Part shown: positions 19,158-28,529 of the stretch, one piece after another | How positions within the stretch are numbered: the first letter of the stretch is position 1 | Layout of the letters: every line of letters begins with the position of its first letter | The notes under the pieces: model-generated | The model's input: the letters and a program-made list of their open reading frames with translations, nothing else | Told to the model about the DNA's origin: nothing | Databases searched by the model: none | Program-made: the position numbers and the translations under genes | Source of the DNA: Woeseiaceae bacterium | GTDB taxonomy: Bacteria > Pseudomonadota > Gammaproteobacteria > Steroidobacterales > Woeseiaceae | Assembly: GCA_028289545.1 (NCBI GenBank) | Contig: JANQPG010000006.1 | Coordinates: 62,001 to 126,000, forward strand | Direction: 5' to 3' | DNA length: 64,000 bases

Positions 19158-20849
19158 TCAGGGGTCAGGTTGGTAGGCGTTCGCGCCCAGCAAAGGCGCC
19201 AGACGATCGAAATAAGGTTCCAGCTTGCCGGCGTAGTTGACGAAACGATGGACCGCTTTGGTATTGATCGCTTCGTCCACCGCCGCATAGCTTGGCGTTG
19301 GTGAGTAGGCGGTTTTCTCCTGCGGTTTCAGGCAGGCGTCCTCGAAGGGCAGCCCCAGCGCCTCCAGCAGGCGACGGGTTTCCGGTTCCGGCTCAGCAAC
19401 CAGTCGTTCGTACTGAACGATAACCTCGGCGGTCGCCATTTGCGCGCGATAGTGCTCGTGCACTTCGTGCACCGCAAGCAGGTGATGAACAATGTCCTGA
19501 ACGGCGTAGGCGCAGTAGAAACCGTGATTCAGTTTGTTGGCGAACATCGAGACGACAATATCCAGAGGGTGCCGCACGAGATGAATGATAGGGCTTTCCG
19601 GGAACGCCATGCGTATGAGCGGCAGGTAGCATTCGTTGAAGGGCATCTTGTCGGTAAAGTAAGCTCCGGACGTCTCCAGCAGGCCGCGCTCCCCGGCTTT
19701 GGCGAGGTAGTAATCCCGCATAAGGCTGGCTATGTGCCGATGATCGCCAAAACGCGCGAGCCGGAGATTTTCGGGAAACTTGCCGCCGGAAAGCAAACGC
19801 TCGGACAGCGGCCGAAAGCCCGCAACAAACGGCAGTTCACCGCCGTCGGCAACGGCGGAGTGACAGCTCAACACACGTTCGAGCAGCGTCGTGCCCGACC
19901 GCGGGCTTCCCACAATGAACATCGGCTGGGGTATCGACGGCCGGACCTCAGCGACGGGCAACGCCTCAATGAGCGGACGGGTAAAAAACCGGCTGAGGCG
20001 TTCGAAGAACGCTTCGACGGCCGGAGCGTCGTATCGAATGGCCGCATCCTGTTCGCGAAAGCGCTGATTAGCGGCTTCGAAGTCCGCCCATGCACGATCG
20101 TACTCCTGCTGGCAGTCATAAAGTCGGCCTCTTTCAAGCAGTGCGTCACCGCTCAGCCCCGTGGCGTTCTCGAGGATGGCGAGGGCCGGCCCGGAATGCC
20201 CGCGACGGACGTCGAGGCTGGCTCGCAGCAGGTCGACGTCGCCCGCCGAATTACGCTCCACACGTTCGAGCAGCGCGTCGGCTTGTTCCAGTTCCCCTTC
20301 GAGTTCGTACAATTTTACCCAATGTGCGGCGATGCGTACGTCGTCAGGCGAGAGTTTGTTCGCCTCCGCGTAGAGGCTATGGGCTTCCGCGGTACGGCCC
20401 TGCTGAGTCAGATTGAGCGCAAGATCGGCGAGTACACCCGGCTGTTTCCGGTCTGCCGCGAGCGACCGGCGCAGATGGAATTCTCCGCCGTAGAGCTCGT
20501 TGTTCTCGGAGAGAATCACGCCCATTTGTGCATGCGCCGCGGCGTGTTCGGGGTCGAGCAACAGAGCCTTGCGTATCAGCGCCTCAGCCTGCTGAAGATG
20601 CCCCTGGGACAGGTACACGTTGCCGAGGGCAACAAACGCCCACGTGGCCGCGGTATCTCGTTTGATGATTTGGGCAAGCAGAGCCGCGGCTTCGTTCGAC
20701 TCGCCTTTTGCCAATCTCGCACGCGCGAGCACGGTAAGCGCATCGACATCCCCCGGCTGACGGTGCAGCAGTTGTTCCGAAGCGTTAGCGGCGGCGTCGA
20801 AGTCGCCTCGTTCGAGCGCCTGCCGGGCTTCCTCTACACTCGTCGACAT
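19158..20849 (-). CDS. TPR-repeat sulfotransferase-family protein
   Basis: 563 residues from the ATG at 20849; a TTG at 20867 is the only longer start. The N-terminal ~270 residues are tetratricopeptide repeats (ARARLAKGESNEAAALLAQI, ALGNVYLSQGHLQQAEALIR, AHAQMGVILSENNELYGGEF). A sulfotransferase domain follows with the 5'-phosphosulfate loop FIVGSPRSGTTLLERVL, then IIHLVRHPLDIVVSMF (3'-phosphate binding) and YERLVAEPE. It would move sulfate from PAPS to an unknown acceptor. It lies opposite to and between the TonB receptor and chitinase, so a role in polysaccharide or surface modification is only suggested by position. Confidence 0.85.
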   Translation of the reverse strand: MSTSVEEARQALERGDFDAAANASEQLLHRQPGDVDALTVLARARLAKGESNEAAALLAQIIKRDTAATWAFVALGNVYLSQGHLQQAEALIRKALLLDPEHAAAHAQMGVILSENNELYGGEFHLRRSLAADRKQPGVLADLALNLTQQGRTAEAHSLYAEANKLSPDDVRIAAHWVKLYELEGELEQADALLERVERNSAGDVDLLRASLDVRRGHSGPALAILENATGLSGDALLERGRLYDCQQEYDRAWADFEAANQRFREQDAAIRYDAPAVEAFFERLSRFFTRPLIEALPVAEVRPSIPQPMFIVGSPRSGTTLLERVLSCHSAVADGGELPFVAGFRPLSERLLSGGKFPENLRLARFGDHRHIASLMRDYYLAKAGERGLLETSGAYFTDKMPFNECYLPLIRMAFPESPIIHLVRHPLDIVVSMFANKLNHGFYCAYAVQDIVHHLLAVHEVHEHYRAQMATAEVIVQYERLVAEPEPETRRLLEALGLPFEDACLKPQEKTAYSPTPSYAAVDEAINTKAVHRFVNYAGKLEPYFDRLAPLLGANAYQPDP

Positions 20850-20892
20850 AGCCGGCACTATAAACAAACGTACTCAACTTGTCTTGGAAGCC

Positions 20893-22017
20893 ATGCCTTA
20901 CTCTAGATCACTGATCCTCCTGTTGTTTGCGCTGTCGTTCTCGAGCGCGTGCACACAAAAACCGGCCGAGACCGCGACCGAGGAACACGCGCCCCGCGAG
21001 CCTTTCGAGGTCATTGCCTACTACTACGGCAGCGGCGACGACATAGAGCGATTTGCCGTAGAAGAACTCACGCAAATCATTTACAGCTTTGCGCTACTCG
21101 ACGGAAACTCGCTCGATGTCGAGCCGCACGACGAAGCGCTGCGTACACTCGTCAGCCTCAAGAAACGCCACGCGTCGCTCAGGGTTCTGATCGCCTTCGG
21201 CGGCTGGGGCGGTTGCGAGACCTGCTCCGAGGTTTTTTCCGAGGCGGAGAACCGGCAAGCGTTTGCAGAGTCCGTGCTGCGGGTAATACAGGACTACGAA
21301 CTGGACGGTATCGATCTCGACTGGGAGTTTCCGGCGATACCGGGGTTTCCGGGTCATGCTTTCAAAGCGGAGGACCGGGAAAACTTTACGGCGCTGGTCG
21401 AGGTGCTGCGCGATGTGCTCGGAACGGAGTACGAGATCAGCTTCGCGGCGGCCGCCACCCCGGTCTTCATCGAGAGGTCGATAGACTGGGAACAAGTCAT
21501 GCCCTTGGTCGACCGCGTCAACGTCATGTCTTACGACTTCGTTGCCGGCGGCAGCACGTACACGGGGCACCATACCGCGCTTTATACAGGCCCGGGGAAC
21601 GTGCACTCAGCAGAGCACGCTGTTCGTCTCCTCAGGGCGATGGGCGTACCACCCCACAAGATTGTCATCGGTGCTGCGTTCTATGCTCGGGTTTGGGCCG
21701 ACGTTCCGGCGGAACACGGGTTGATACTTGGCCGGTCAGGCAACTTCAAGGAAAGCGTGGCGTTCCGGGATTTTGTGGAGTACTTCGGTGACGGCTGCGA
21801 AACCCACTGGGACGAACGCGCGTCGGCGCCTTATCGTTACTGTCCCGATCAGGGCTTGTACGCGACCTACGACGATCGGCGCTCGGTTGCCGCGAAGACC
21901 CGTTACGCCCTCGAGCACTCGCTTGGCGGCATCATGTTCTGGCAGCTTGCGCAGGACAGCGAGCAGGACGGTTTGCTGTCGGCAATTGCCGAGGCGCGCG
22001 GGCCGGAGACGGAATGA
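20893..22017 (+). CDS. GH18 chitinase-type lipoprotein
   Basis: 374 residues from the ATG at 20893 (GGAAG just upstream). A lipobox ending in Cys20 (LSFSSAC) predicts lipid anchoring in the envelope. The GH18 catalytic motif is DGIDLDWEF at residues 138-146, with Glu145 as acid; IIYSFALLDG, LIAFGGWGG, VNVMSYDFVAGG and GGIMFWQLAQD complete the barrel. There is no chitin-binding module, so it likely trims oligosaccharides rather than crystalline chitin. Its stop overlaps the GH20 start as ATGA, so the two genes are translationally coupled. Confidence 0.92.
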   Translation: MPYSRSLILLLFALSFSSACTQKPAETATEEHAPREPFEVIAYYYGSGDDIERFAVEELTQIIYSFALLDGNSLDVEPHDEALRTLVSLKKRHASLRVLIAFGGWGGCETCSEVFSEAENRQAFAESVLRVIQDYELDGIDLDWEFPAIPGFPGHAFKAEDRENFTALVEVLRDVLGTEYEISFAAAATPVFIERSIDWEQVMPLVDRVNVMSYDFVAGGSTYTGHHTALYTGPGNVHSAEHAVRLLRAMGVPPHKIVIGAAFYARVWADVPAEHGLILGRSGNFKESVAFRDFVEYFGDGCETHWDERASAPYRYCPDQGLYATYDDRRSVAAKTRYALEHSLGGIMFWQLAQDSEQDGLLSAIAEARGPETE

Positions 22018-24284
22018 CCACACTGCCCGGCTCCCGTGACGATGACCACAAGCGCCGGATCATTCCGACGCCCCGTCACGAGCGCTTCGGCAAGGGATCT
22101 TTCCGGTTCGATGCGGACACGAGGCTGTGCGTCCAAACCGAGGCGTTTCGAGAAGTTGTCATCCCCGTTGTCGAGCTGTTCAAGCGTGCGACCGGTTTCG
22201 CCTTGCCGGTGGTCGTCGACAACCCGGTGGAGTCCAACTCGATCCGGTTGCTCGAGGACACCGGTTTGTCGGGGCCCAGCGGCTACCGGCTGCGGATTAC
22301 CGGCAAGGAAATCCTGATTCGCGCTTTCGATTGCGCGGGCGCACTCCACGCCATGCAGAGTCTGAGGCAACTGCTGCCGGCCGAGATCGAAGCACCAGAG
22401 CAAATCGAGGACGTCGACTGGACCGCGCCGGAGGTAGAAATCGACGATGCGCCGGCGTTTGCTTATCGTGGCATGCACCTCGACGTCAGCCGCCACTTCT
22501 TTTCCGTGGACTTTGTGAAGCGCTATCTCGACTGGATGGCAAAGTACAAACTGAACGTTTTCCACTGGCACCTTACGGACGATCAGGGCTGGCGCATCGA
22601 AATTGCCGGCTACCCCCGGCTGACGAGTGTGGCCGCATCGCGACCGACCACGGTCTGCGGGCATACCCTCGATCGCGATGCTGCGCTGGATGACCGCGCT
22701 CACGGTGGCTATTACTCACAGGACGAGGTCAGGGAGATTGTCGAATACGCCAGTGCGCGCTGTATCACGATCGTTCCGGAAATTGACCTGCCCGGGCACT
22801 GCTCGGCTCTCCTGGCCGCTTACCCGCAGTTCGGGTGTCACGAAGGGCCGTTCAAGGTGGAGACGCACTTTGGCGTATTCCGGGACATCCTCAATCCGTC
22901 GGACGAGACGCTCGAGATGGCGAAGGTCGTGCTTGCCGAGGTGGCGGCGCTGTTTCCGGGGCCCTACCTGCACATCGGCGGCGACGAAGTGGACACGTCA
23001 CAATGGGAAGCCAGTGACGAATGCCTGCATATCGCCCGCGAACGGGGATTCGATTCGACGAAGGCGCTTTATCGCGATTTCATAGCGAGGCTCCGGCGAA
23101 TCGTAAAGGAGCTCGGCAAAGAACCGGTTGGCTGGGACGACATACTCGATTGCGGCTCCGACGGTCCCGCCACCGTTGCCGTCTGGCGAGGTGACGAAAA
23201 ACTCGTCTCGGCGATCCGGGATGGACACAACGTAATCCTCGCCCCCGCGGCGTTCTATTTTGATTTTTATCAGTCCGAATCTTTCGACGAGCCATTGGCT
23301 GTACACGGCCTGACCACTTTGCGGGACATGTACGAGTACCGGTTGATTCCGGAAGAACTCGATGCGCGGGAGCATGGACAGATCCTTGGCGGCCAGGGGC
23401 TGCTCTGGACCGAGTACGTAGCGAGCGAAGAGCACGCGGAATACATGCTGATGCCGCGCCTGTGCGCGCTGGCGGACCGGCTTTGGTGTCCGCCCGCACA
23501 GTTGACCTGGAATGTGTTTGCAGCGCGGCTTCGGCATCATTTTGAGCGCTTCGACATCATGGGAATCAACGCGTCGACCAGCGTCTACAACGTGACCGCG
23601 CGCACCACGATCGGGCCCGACGGATTGTCCGTCACACTGGACACGGCGGGAGAGCATCACGTTGTTCGCTATACACTTGACGGCAGCGCCGCTCACGCGA
23701 CGTCGCCGCTTTATGAAGGGCCGCTGGCAATCAATACGCGCACCACGCTGCGAGCCGTTGCGATCGATCCCGAAAACGGTCGGAGCTATGGTGATCTTCG
23801 GCTTGAACTCTCGCCGAACGAGGCGTTGGACTGCAAGGTCACGCTCAACACTCCGGCGGAGACCGGCTGGGGCGGTCGTCCCGAACGGCGGCTGGTGGAC
23901 GGAGTGTTACGACGCGAGGGGTTTTTTCTCCACCATCAGTGGACCGGATTCGACGGCGTGCCACTTGACGCTGTACTCGATCTTGGTCAAGACCGCCAGA
24001 TAAGCCGGGTTCGTGTCGGATTTGCCGCCAAAAGGCACCGATCCCTGTATGCGCCCTCGGGTATGCGGATCGACGTGTCGGAGGATGCGTCTGACTGGCG
24101 GCAGGTTGCTGTGGTCGAGGCTGCCGGTATTGAGCCCAAAGCGCGCTGTATCGATGTAGAATTTGAAGCAGTCCAGACGCGCCACGTCCGCGTCCGCTGT
24201 GAAAATGCCGTCAGGGCGTACAGCCATGAAACGAAGCGGGAACAACCCGTCACTATGTATGTTGATCAAATCGAAATCTTTTGA
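22014..24284 (+). CDS. GH20 beta-N-acetylhexosaminidase
   Basis: 756 residues. An N-terminal GH20b-like domain precedes the catalytic barrel, which starts with FAYRGMHLDVSRHFF and includes LNVFHWHLTDDQGWRIE and the catalytic pair Asp324-Glu325 in HIGGDEVDTSQWE. After residue ~500 come a chitobiase-type domain (VRYTLDGSAAHATSPLY) and a C-terminal F5/8-type beta domain (GRPERRLVDGVLRREGFFLHHQ, VDQIEIF). It releases GlcNAc from chito-oligosaccharides. No signal peptide is visible, so it should act in the cytoplasm unless the start is wrong. Confidence 0.93.
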   Translation: MTTLPGSRDDDHKRRIIPTPRHERFGKGSFRFDADTRLCVQTEAFREVVIPVVELFKRATGFALPVVVDNPVESNSIRLLEDTGLSGPSGYRLRITGKEILIRAFDCAGALHAMQSLRQLLPAEIEAPEQIEDVDWTAPEVEIDDAPAFAYRGMHLDVSRHFFSVDFVKRYLDWMAKYKLNVFHWHLTDDQGWRIEIAGYPRLTSVAASRPTTVCGHTLDRDAALDDRAHGGYYSQDEVREIVEYASARCITIVPEIDLPGHCSALLAAYPQFGCHEGPFKVETHFGVFRDILNPSDETLEMAKVVLAEVAALFPGPYLHIGGDEVDTSQWEASDECLHIARERGFDSTKALYRDFIARLRRIVKELGKEPVGWDDILDCGSDGPATVAVWRGDEKLVSAIRDGHNVILAPAAFYFDFYQSESFDEPLAVHGLTTLRDMYEYRLIPEELDAREHGQILGGQGLLWTEYVASEEHAEYMLMPRLCALADRLWCPPAQLTWNVFAARLRHHFERFDIMGINASTSVYNVTARTTIGPDGLSVTLDTAGEHHVVRYTLDGSAAHATSPLYEGPLAINTRTTLRAVAIDPENGRSYGDLRLELSPNEALDCKVTLNTPAETGWGGRPERRLVDGVLRREGFFLHHQWTGFDGVPLDAVLDLGQDRQISRVRVGFAAKRHRSLYAPSGMRIDVSEDASDWRQVAVVEAAGIEPKARCIDVEFEAVQTRHVRVRCENAVRAYSHETKREQPVTMYVDQIEIF

Positions 24285-24359
24285 CACTCCACCCTACCCG
24301 TCCCGGGAAGTTCCAAGCCTTTTACAATCGTCTGAACGGCCGTCAGGGCGCTAGCGGTC

Positions 24360-25403
24360 ATGGCCACGATCAAGGATGTAGCGAAACTCGCCGGCGTGTC
24401 GTTCAAGACCGTCTCGCGTGTCATCAACGGCGTTTCGACGGTGGACGCGGACCTGCACGATCGCGTGCAGGCCGCCATCAAGGAACTCGATTACCAGCCC
24501 AACCTGTCGGCCCGCCACCTGCGCGGGCGGCCGACGTCGATAGCGTTCATTTACGACAACCCGAATAGCCACTACATCATTGAGTTGCAGAAGGGCATTC
24601 TGGAGGCCTGCCGGGAACGCGGCTACGAACTCGTCATACATCCCTGCGATAACGCCAATGCCGACATCTACGAAGAGCTGATGCGGCTCGCCCGGCGGGT
24701 CAACGTCGGCGGCCTCATTCTCACGCCGCCGCTGTCGGAACACGAAACGCTTATCGACGCGCTGACTGCCGACAAGACGCCGTTTGTAAGAATCATTTCC
24801 GGTTCCGAACCGCCGGACCGACGGTCTCCTTGCGTGTACATCGACGACCGTCACGCAGCCCATGAGATCACCCGTCATCTCATCGAAAACGGTCACCGCC
24901 GTATTGCGTTTCTCGGCGGCGACGCCGAGCACCGTTCGTCGGCGGAGCGGCTGGCGGGTTACCGGTCCGCACTCGAGGCAAAGGGTATGGAACTGGACAC
25001 GGAACTTGTCGTCGACGGCCAGTATTCATTTCAGTCCGGCATTGACAGGACCGAGCGACTGCTGGAAATGCAGGACCGCCCAACCGCCATTTTTGCCTGC
25101 AACGATGAAATCGCCGCCGGCACCCTGTTTGCGGCGCGAGTAGCCGGCGTCGAGGTGCCCGGCGAGCTGTCGATAGCGGGGTTCGAGGACAGCCCGTTCT
25201 CGCGACAGACCTGGCCGAACATGACAACCGCGCGCCAGTCGAACATAGAACTGGCCGCCACCGCGGCACGCCTCTTGATCGATGCCGTCAACGCTCGTCA
25301 CGACAAGACCACGGACAGCGGAGAGCCAGCCTCTTTTGGCGTTCGGCCGACACTCATCGTCCGCGGTTCGACGGGCCCAGCCGCCAAAAGCCCGATCCAA
25401 TAA
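24360..25403 (+). CDS. nagR: LacI-family regulator, probable NagR
   Basis: 347 residues. The first 50 residues are a LacI helix-turn-helix (IKDVAKLAGVSFKTVSRVIN) with a hinge-helix region, followed by a periplasmic-binding-protein fold: RVNVGGLILTPP, CVYIDDRHAAHEITRHLIENG, PTAIFACNDEIAAGTL and LSIAGFEDSPFSRQTWPNMTT. It follows GH20 by 75 bp and precedes the GlcNAc kinase. Three identical LacI-type palindromes mark the three promoters of this locus, and no other LacI protein is in the window. I infer that it is their repressor, with a GlcNAc-derived sugar phosphate as likely effector. Confidence 0.88.
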   Translation: MATIKDVAKLAGVSFKTVSRVINGVSTVDADLHDRVQAAIKELDYQPNLSARHLRGRPTSIAFIYDNPNSHYIIELQKGILEACRERGYELVIHPCDNANADIYEELMRLARRVNVGGLILTPPLSEHETLIDALTADKTPFVRIISGSEPPDRRSPCVYIDDRHAAHEITRHLIENGHRRIAFLGGDAEHRSSAERLAGYRSALEAKGMELDTELVVDGQYSFQSGIDRTERLLEMQDRPTAIFACNDEIAAGTLFAARVAGVEVPGELSIAGFEDSPFSRQTWPNMTTARQSNIELAATAARLLIDAVNARHDKTTDSGEPASFGVRPTLIVRGSTGPAAKSPIQ

Positions 25404-25440
25404 GTTGTTGTTTAAAAGAAAGTTTCTCTTTTCCTTGAAA

Positions 25441-25460
25441 TGAGACAACGTTGTCTCATA
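25441..25460. promoter_or_regulatory. NagR-type operator (GlcNAc kinase/symporter)
   Basis: ATGAGACAACGTTGTCTCAT is a 20-bp perfect palindrome, 35 bp upstream of the kinase GTG. It controls the kinase-symporter unit by inference. Confidence 0.9.
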
Positions 25461-25495
25461 GAATGTCTTCAAGCAAAACGAACGGCTGAATCATT

Positions 25496-26407
25496 GTGCA
25501 GACTTACTTCCTCGGCATAGACGGTGGCGGCAGCAAATGCCGGGCCAGCTTGAGTGCCGAGGACGGGAGTATCATCGGCCGCGGAATTTCCGGGTCGGCC
25601 AATCCCTTTCAGAGCATCGACCGCACAATCGAGTCGGTGACGGCATCGGTTGCCGCGGCGCTCGAGGATGCCGGCCTCAATGAGGGCCAACTGAGGTACA
25701 CGCATGCCGGTGTCGGGCTCGCGGGCGTCAACATGCCCTCTTTCTATCGCAAGATTGCCGACTGGCCGCACGGCTTTGCGTCGATGCACCTCACCACGGA
25801 TCTCGAAGTGGCCTGTTACGGCGCGCACGGGGGACCACACGGCGCTGTCATGGTGGCCGGCACGGGTTCCGGAGCCTTCGTCAGCGTCAACGGCCAGCGG
25901 AGGATCTACGGCGCGCATGGGTTTACCCTCGGAGACACGGCAAGCGGGGCGTGGCTCGGTCACAAAGCGGTTCGCGCCGTACTGCGCGCCGAGGACGGTC
26001 TCGGCCCTTCGACGGCGTTGTCAGCGGTGTTTGCGGAGACCGCCGGCAAGCGGGGGGTTAACATTATCGAACGAATGATGACGAGTACTCCCAGGGATTT
26101 TGCAACGCTCGCGCCAGCCGTGTTCGACGCCGCCGCCGACGGTGATGCCGTGGCGGGGGATATTGTCGCCGGGGGCGCTTCGTATCTCGACCGGGTGGCA
26201 AGGCGCTTGTGGGAATACGATCCGCCGCGTATGTCCTTGCTCGGCGGCTTGCGTGAACGGTATGCGAACCACCTGAGCGGTACTACGCTCGAGCGCCTGT
26301 CGCCGCCTGCCGAACAGCCCGAGGTCGGCGCACTGCTGTATGTCCGCAGCAGGATCCGGGGGGACAATCGGCACGATGCCGACGTTTCTGCGGGGTTCTC
26401 CGAGTGA
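25496..26407 (+). CDS. nagK: N-acetylglucosamine kinase (BadF/BcrA ATPase fold)
   Basis: 303 residues, GTG start. Phosphate-binding GIDGGGSKCRASL opens the protein; AGTGSGAFVSVNG and GFTLGDTASGAWLG are the second phosphate and adenosine motifs of the BadF/BadG/BcrA/BcrD kinase family that includes eukaryotic and bacterial GlcNAc kinases. It is expected to make GlcNAc-6-phosphate in the cytoplasm, which fits a non-PTS uptake route with the symporter gene five bases downstream. The NagR palindrome lies just upstream. Confidence 0.88.
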   Translation: MQTYFLGIDGGGSKCRASLSAEDGSIIGRGISGSANPFQSIDRTIESVTASVAAALEDAGLNEGQLRYTHAGVGLAGVNMPSFYRKIADWPHGFASMHLTTDLEVACYGAHGGPHGAVMVAGTGSGAFVSVNGQRRIYGAHGFTLGDTASGAWLGHKAVRAVLRAEDGLGPSTALSAVFAETAGKRGVNIIERMMTSTPRDFATLAPAVFDAAADGDAVAGDIVAGGASYLDRVARRLWEYDPPRMSLLGGLRERYANHLSGTTLERLSPPAEQPEVGALLYVRSRIRGDNRHDADVSAGFSE

Positions 26408-26411
26408 CGCC

Positions 26412-28529
26412 ATGGATGCAGGCAGGCTAGTGTCCGATAACACACCCCTCGCTTATCTCGACTGGAGCATCATTGCGGTTTTCCTGCTGCTCTCGATAGG
26501 CATTGGCCTTGTGTTTCGCAAGCAGGCATCGAAAGGCGGCGTCGAGAGTTTTTTCCTGGCGGGCCGCGACCTGCGCTGGTGGCTTTTGGGCACGTCGATC
26601 GTCGCAACAACGTTTGCGTCCGATACGCCGCTGGCGATTACCGGCTGGGTCGCGCAGTACGGTATTGCCGGCAACTGGTTCTGGTGGGGCGGCGTCATCG
26701 GCACGGTTGCTATGACCGTATTCTTTGCCCGCAAGTGGCGGCGATCCGGAGTGGTCACCGATGCCGAGATTGCCGAACTGCGCTATGGCGGACGCGCCGC
26801 CGCGTCATTGCGCGCGGTAAAGGCTCTCATCAGCTGCGGTTTTGTGAATTTTGTCATTCTGGGCTGGGTGTTCGCCGGGATGGCCAAAATCTCCGAACCG
26901 TTCATGGACTGGGAGGCACTCCTGGGCAACGGGCTGTATTCCGTCATTGCGGCTGTCTATCCGTCGTTCCTGATTTTCGACACACTCGACAACACGATTA
27001 CGATCTGGCTGCTGGTTTCGGTGACCTTGGCCTACTCCGCGTTGGGCGGGCTCAAGGCAGTGATCGTCACCGACCTGATCCAGTTTGTGCTGGCGATGAG
27101 CATGTCGGTTGCTGTCGCGTGGTTTGCCGTCCACGAAATCGGCGGCCTCAGCGCTATGTGGACCGAGCTCGCGGTGCTGTATCCGGATAACGGCGATGCG
27201 GCGGCAAGCACTGGCTATCTCAGTTACTCGGAAGTCGCGTCGTTCATCCCGGCGTTCGACGGCAGCGGCGCAAGCGCGCTGGGCATTCCGTTCTCTGCTT
27301 TTGTCCTGACTCTCGGGGTTCTGTGGTGGACCAACGGCAACGTTGACGGCTCGGGCTACATAGCACAGCGTCTGTACACGGCGGCCGACGGCGCGGAAGC
27401 GGAGAAAGGCGCGCTATGGTATGCGGTTGCGAACTTTGTCCTGCGCTCCTGGCCATGGATTATCGCCGGCGTTGCGGCACTCGTGCTGTACCCGAGAGCC
27501 GAAGTCAACCAGCTCGCGGACGAGCTGACACAGTGCTCGAGCCAGCCGGCCTACTGTTCGGTCGAACAGGCGCTGTGCCTCGAGAATCGCTATGCCTGCG
27601 AGATCGATGCTTACGCACTGCTGGTCGCCGATGACTCGACAGGCCCGGACCGCGAACACGTGAGAACGTTCCGTGAAGACCGGGAGCGCGGCTATCCGGC
27701 TCTGATCAGGGACATACTGCCGCCAGGTCTGCTCGGTCTGGCGCTGGTCTCGCTAATGGCGGCGTTCATGTCGACAATTTCGACGCACATCAACTGGGGT
27801 GCGTCTTACGTCACGAACGATCTCTATTTTCGGTTTGTCGATCCACGGGCAAGCGACGTGACGCTCACGAGAGTCAGTCGTATCGCCACTGTCGCCATTA
27901 CGCTGCTGAGCGTCTATATCTCCACGCATATCGACAACATCGGCGCCATGTGGGAACTCTGGGCGGGCATGATGGCGGGTCTCGGGCTGCCGCACCTGAT
28001 GCGCTGGCTGTGGTGGCGGGCAAACGCATGGACAGAAATCAGCGGCATGCTGGTTGGTTTCCTGCTGGCGCTCATCAACTTCACGGTCGGTCGCCTGGGC
28101 GGTTTCCCGGAGGGGCAAATGTCGATATTCCCCTCCGCTATCGCCTCGCACCCGATACACGTCATTTGCTGGATATCGCTGGCTGCCGGCATTGCCGCCC
28201 TCGCCGCGACCTACCTTACCGCGCCCGTCGAACGCGCTCAGCTCCGTCGGTTCGTCAAGAAAGTGAGCCCAATGGGTTTTTGGCGCGCCGTGGACAGCGA
28301 GTACGCACCGCCTCAGCGACTTGCTGACAGCGTAGCCTACTGGCTGCTCGGAACACTGGCGGTTTACCTGTTGCTGTTCGGCACGGGCTACGTTTTACGA
28401 ACTGACCGCCTGTTTGGCGCCGCAATGCTAGCCGTGGGCGGGATCATGCTCTTCATGACGATCAAGGGTATGCAACGTACGCCGGACGGTCATGAGGCGG
28501 CGTCGGAAATTGATGTGGATAACGCCTGA
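26412..28529 (+). CDS. sodium:solute symporter (SSS family), probable GlcNAc uptake
   Basis: 705 residues from the ATG at 26412, four bases after the kinase stop. About 13-14 membrane helices of the LeuT-like SSS fold are visible, starting with LDWSIIAVFLLLSIGIGLVF and FFLAGRDLRWWLLGTSIVATTFASDTPLA, the sodium-binding region. After a helix ending in LVLYP an unusual ~65-residue hydrophilic insertion (about 363-427) carries four cysteines before the normal PPGLLGLALVSLMAAFMSTIST helix. The context makes GlcNAc or chitobiose the likely substrate. Its 3' end overlaps convergent nagB by 40 bp. Confidence 0.88.
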   Translation: MDAGRLVSDNTPLAYLDWSIIAVFLLLSIGIGLVFRKQASKGGVESFFLAGRDLRWWLLGTSIVATTFASDTPLAITGWVAQYGIAGNWFWWGGVIGTVAMTVFFARKWRRSGVVTDAEIAELRYGGRAAASLRAVKALISCGFVNFVILGWVFAGMAKISEPFMDWEALLGNGLYSVIAAVYPSFLIFDTLDNTITIWLLVSVTLAYSALGGLKAVIVTDLIQFVLAMSMSVAVAWFAVHEIGGLSAMWTELAVLYPDNGDAAASTGYLSYSEVASFIPAFDGSGASALGIPFSAFVLTLGVLWWTNGNVDGSGYIAQRLYTAADGAEAEKGALWYAVANFVLRSWPWIIAGVAALVLYPRAEVNQLADELTQCSSQPAYCSVEQALCLENRYACEIDAYALLVADDSTGPDREHVRTFREDRERGYPALIRDILPPGLLGLALVSLMAAFMSTISTHINWGASYVTNDLYFRFVDPRASDVTLTRVSRIATVAITLLSVYISTHIDNIGAMWELWAGMMAGLGLPHLMRWLWWRANAWTEISGMLVGFLLALINFTVGRLGGFPEGQMSIFPSAIASHPIHVICWISLAAGIAALAATYLTAPVERAQLRRFVKKVSPMGFWRAVDSEYAPPQRLADSVAYWLLGTLAVYLLLFGTGYVLRTDRLFGAAMLAVGGIMLFMTIKGMQRTPDGHEAASEIDVDNA

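Noticed and set aside
19440..20906. 488-codon plus-strand frame opposite the sulfotransferase
   Set aside because: Shadow frame without domain features.
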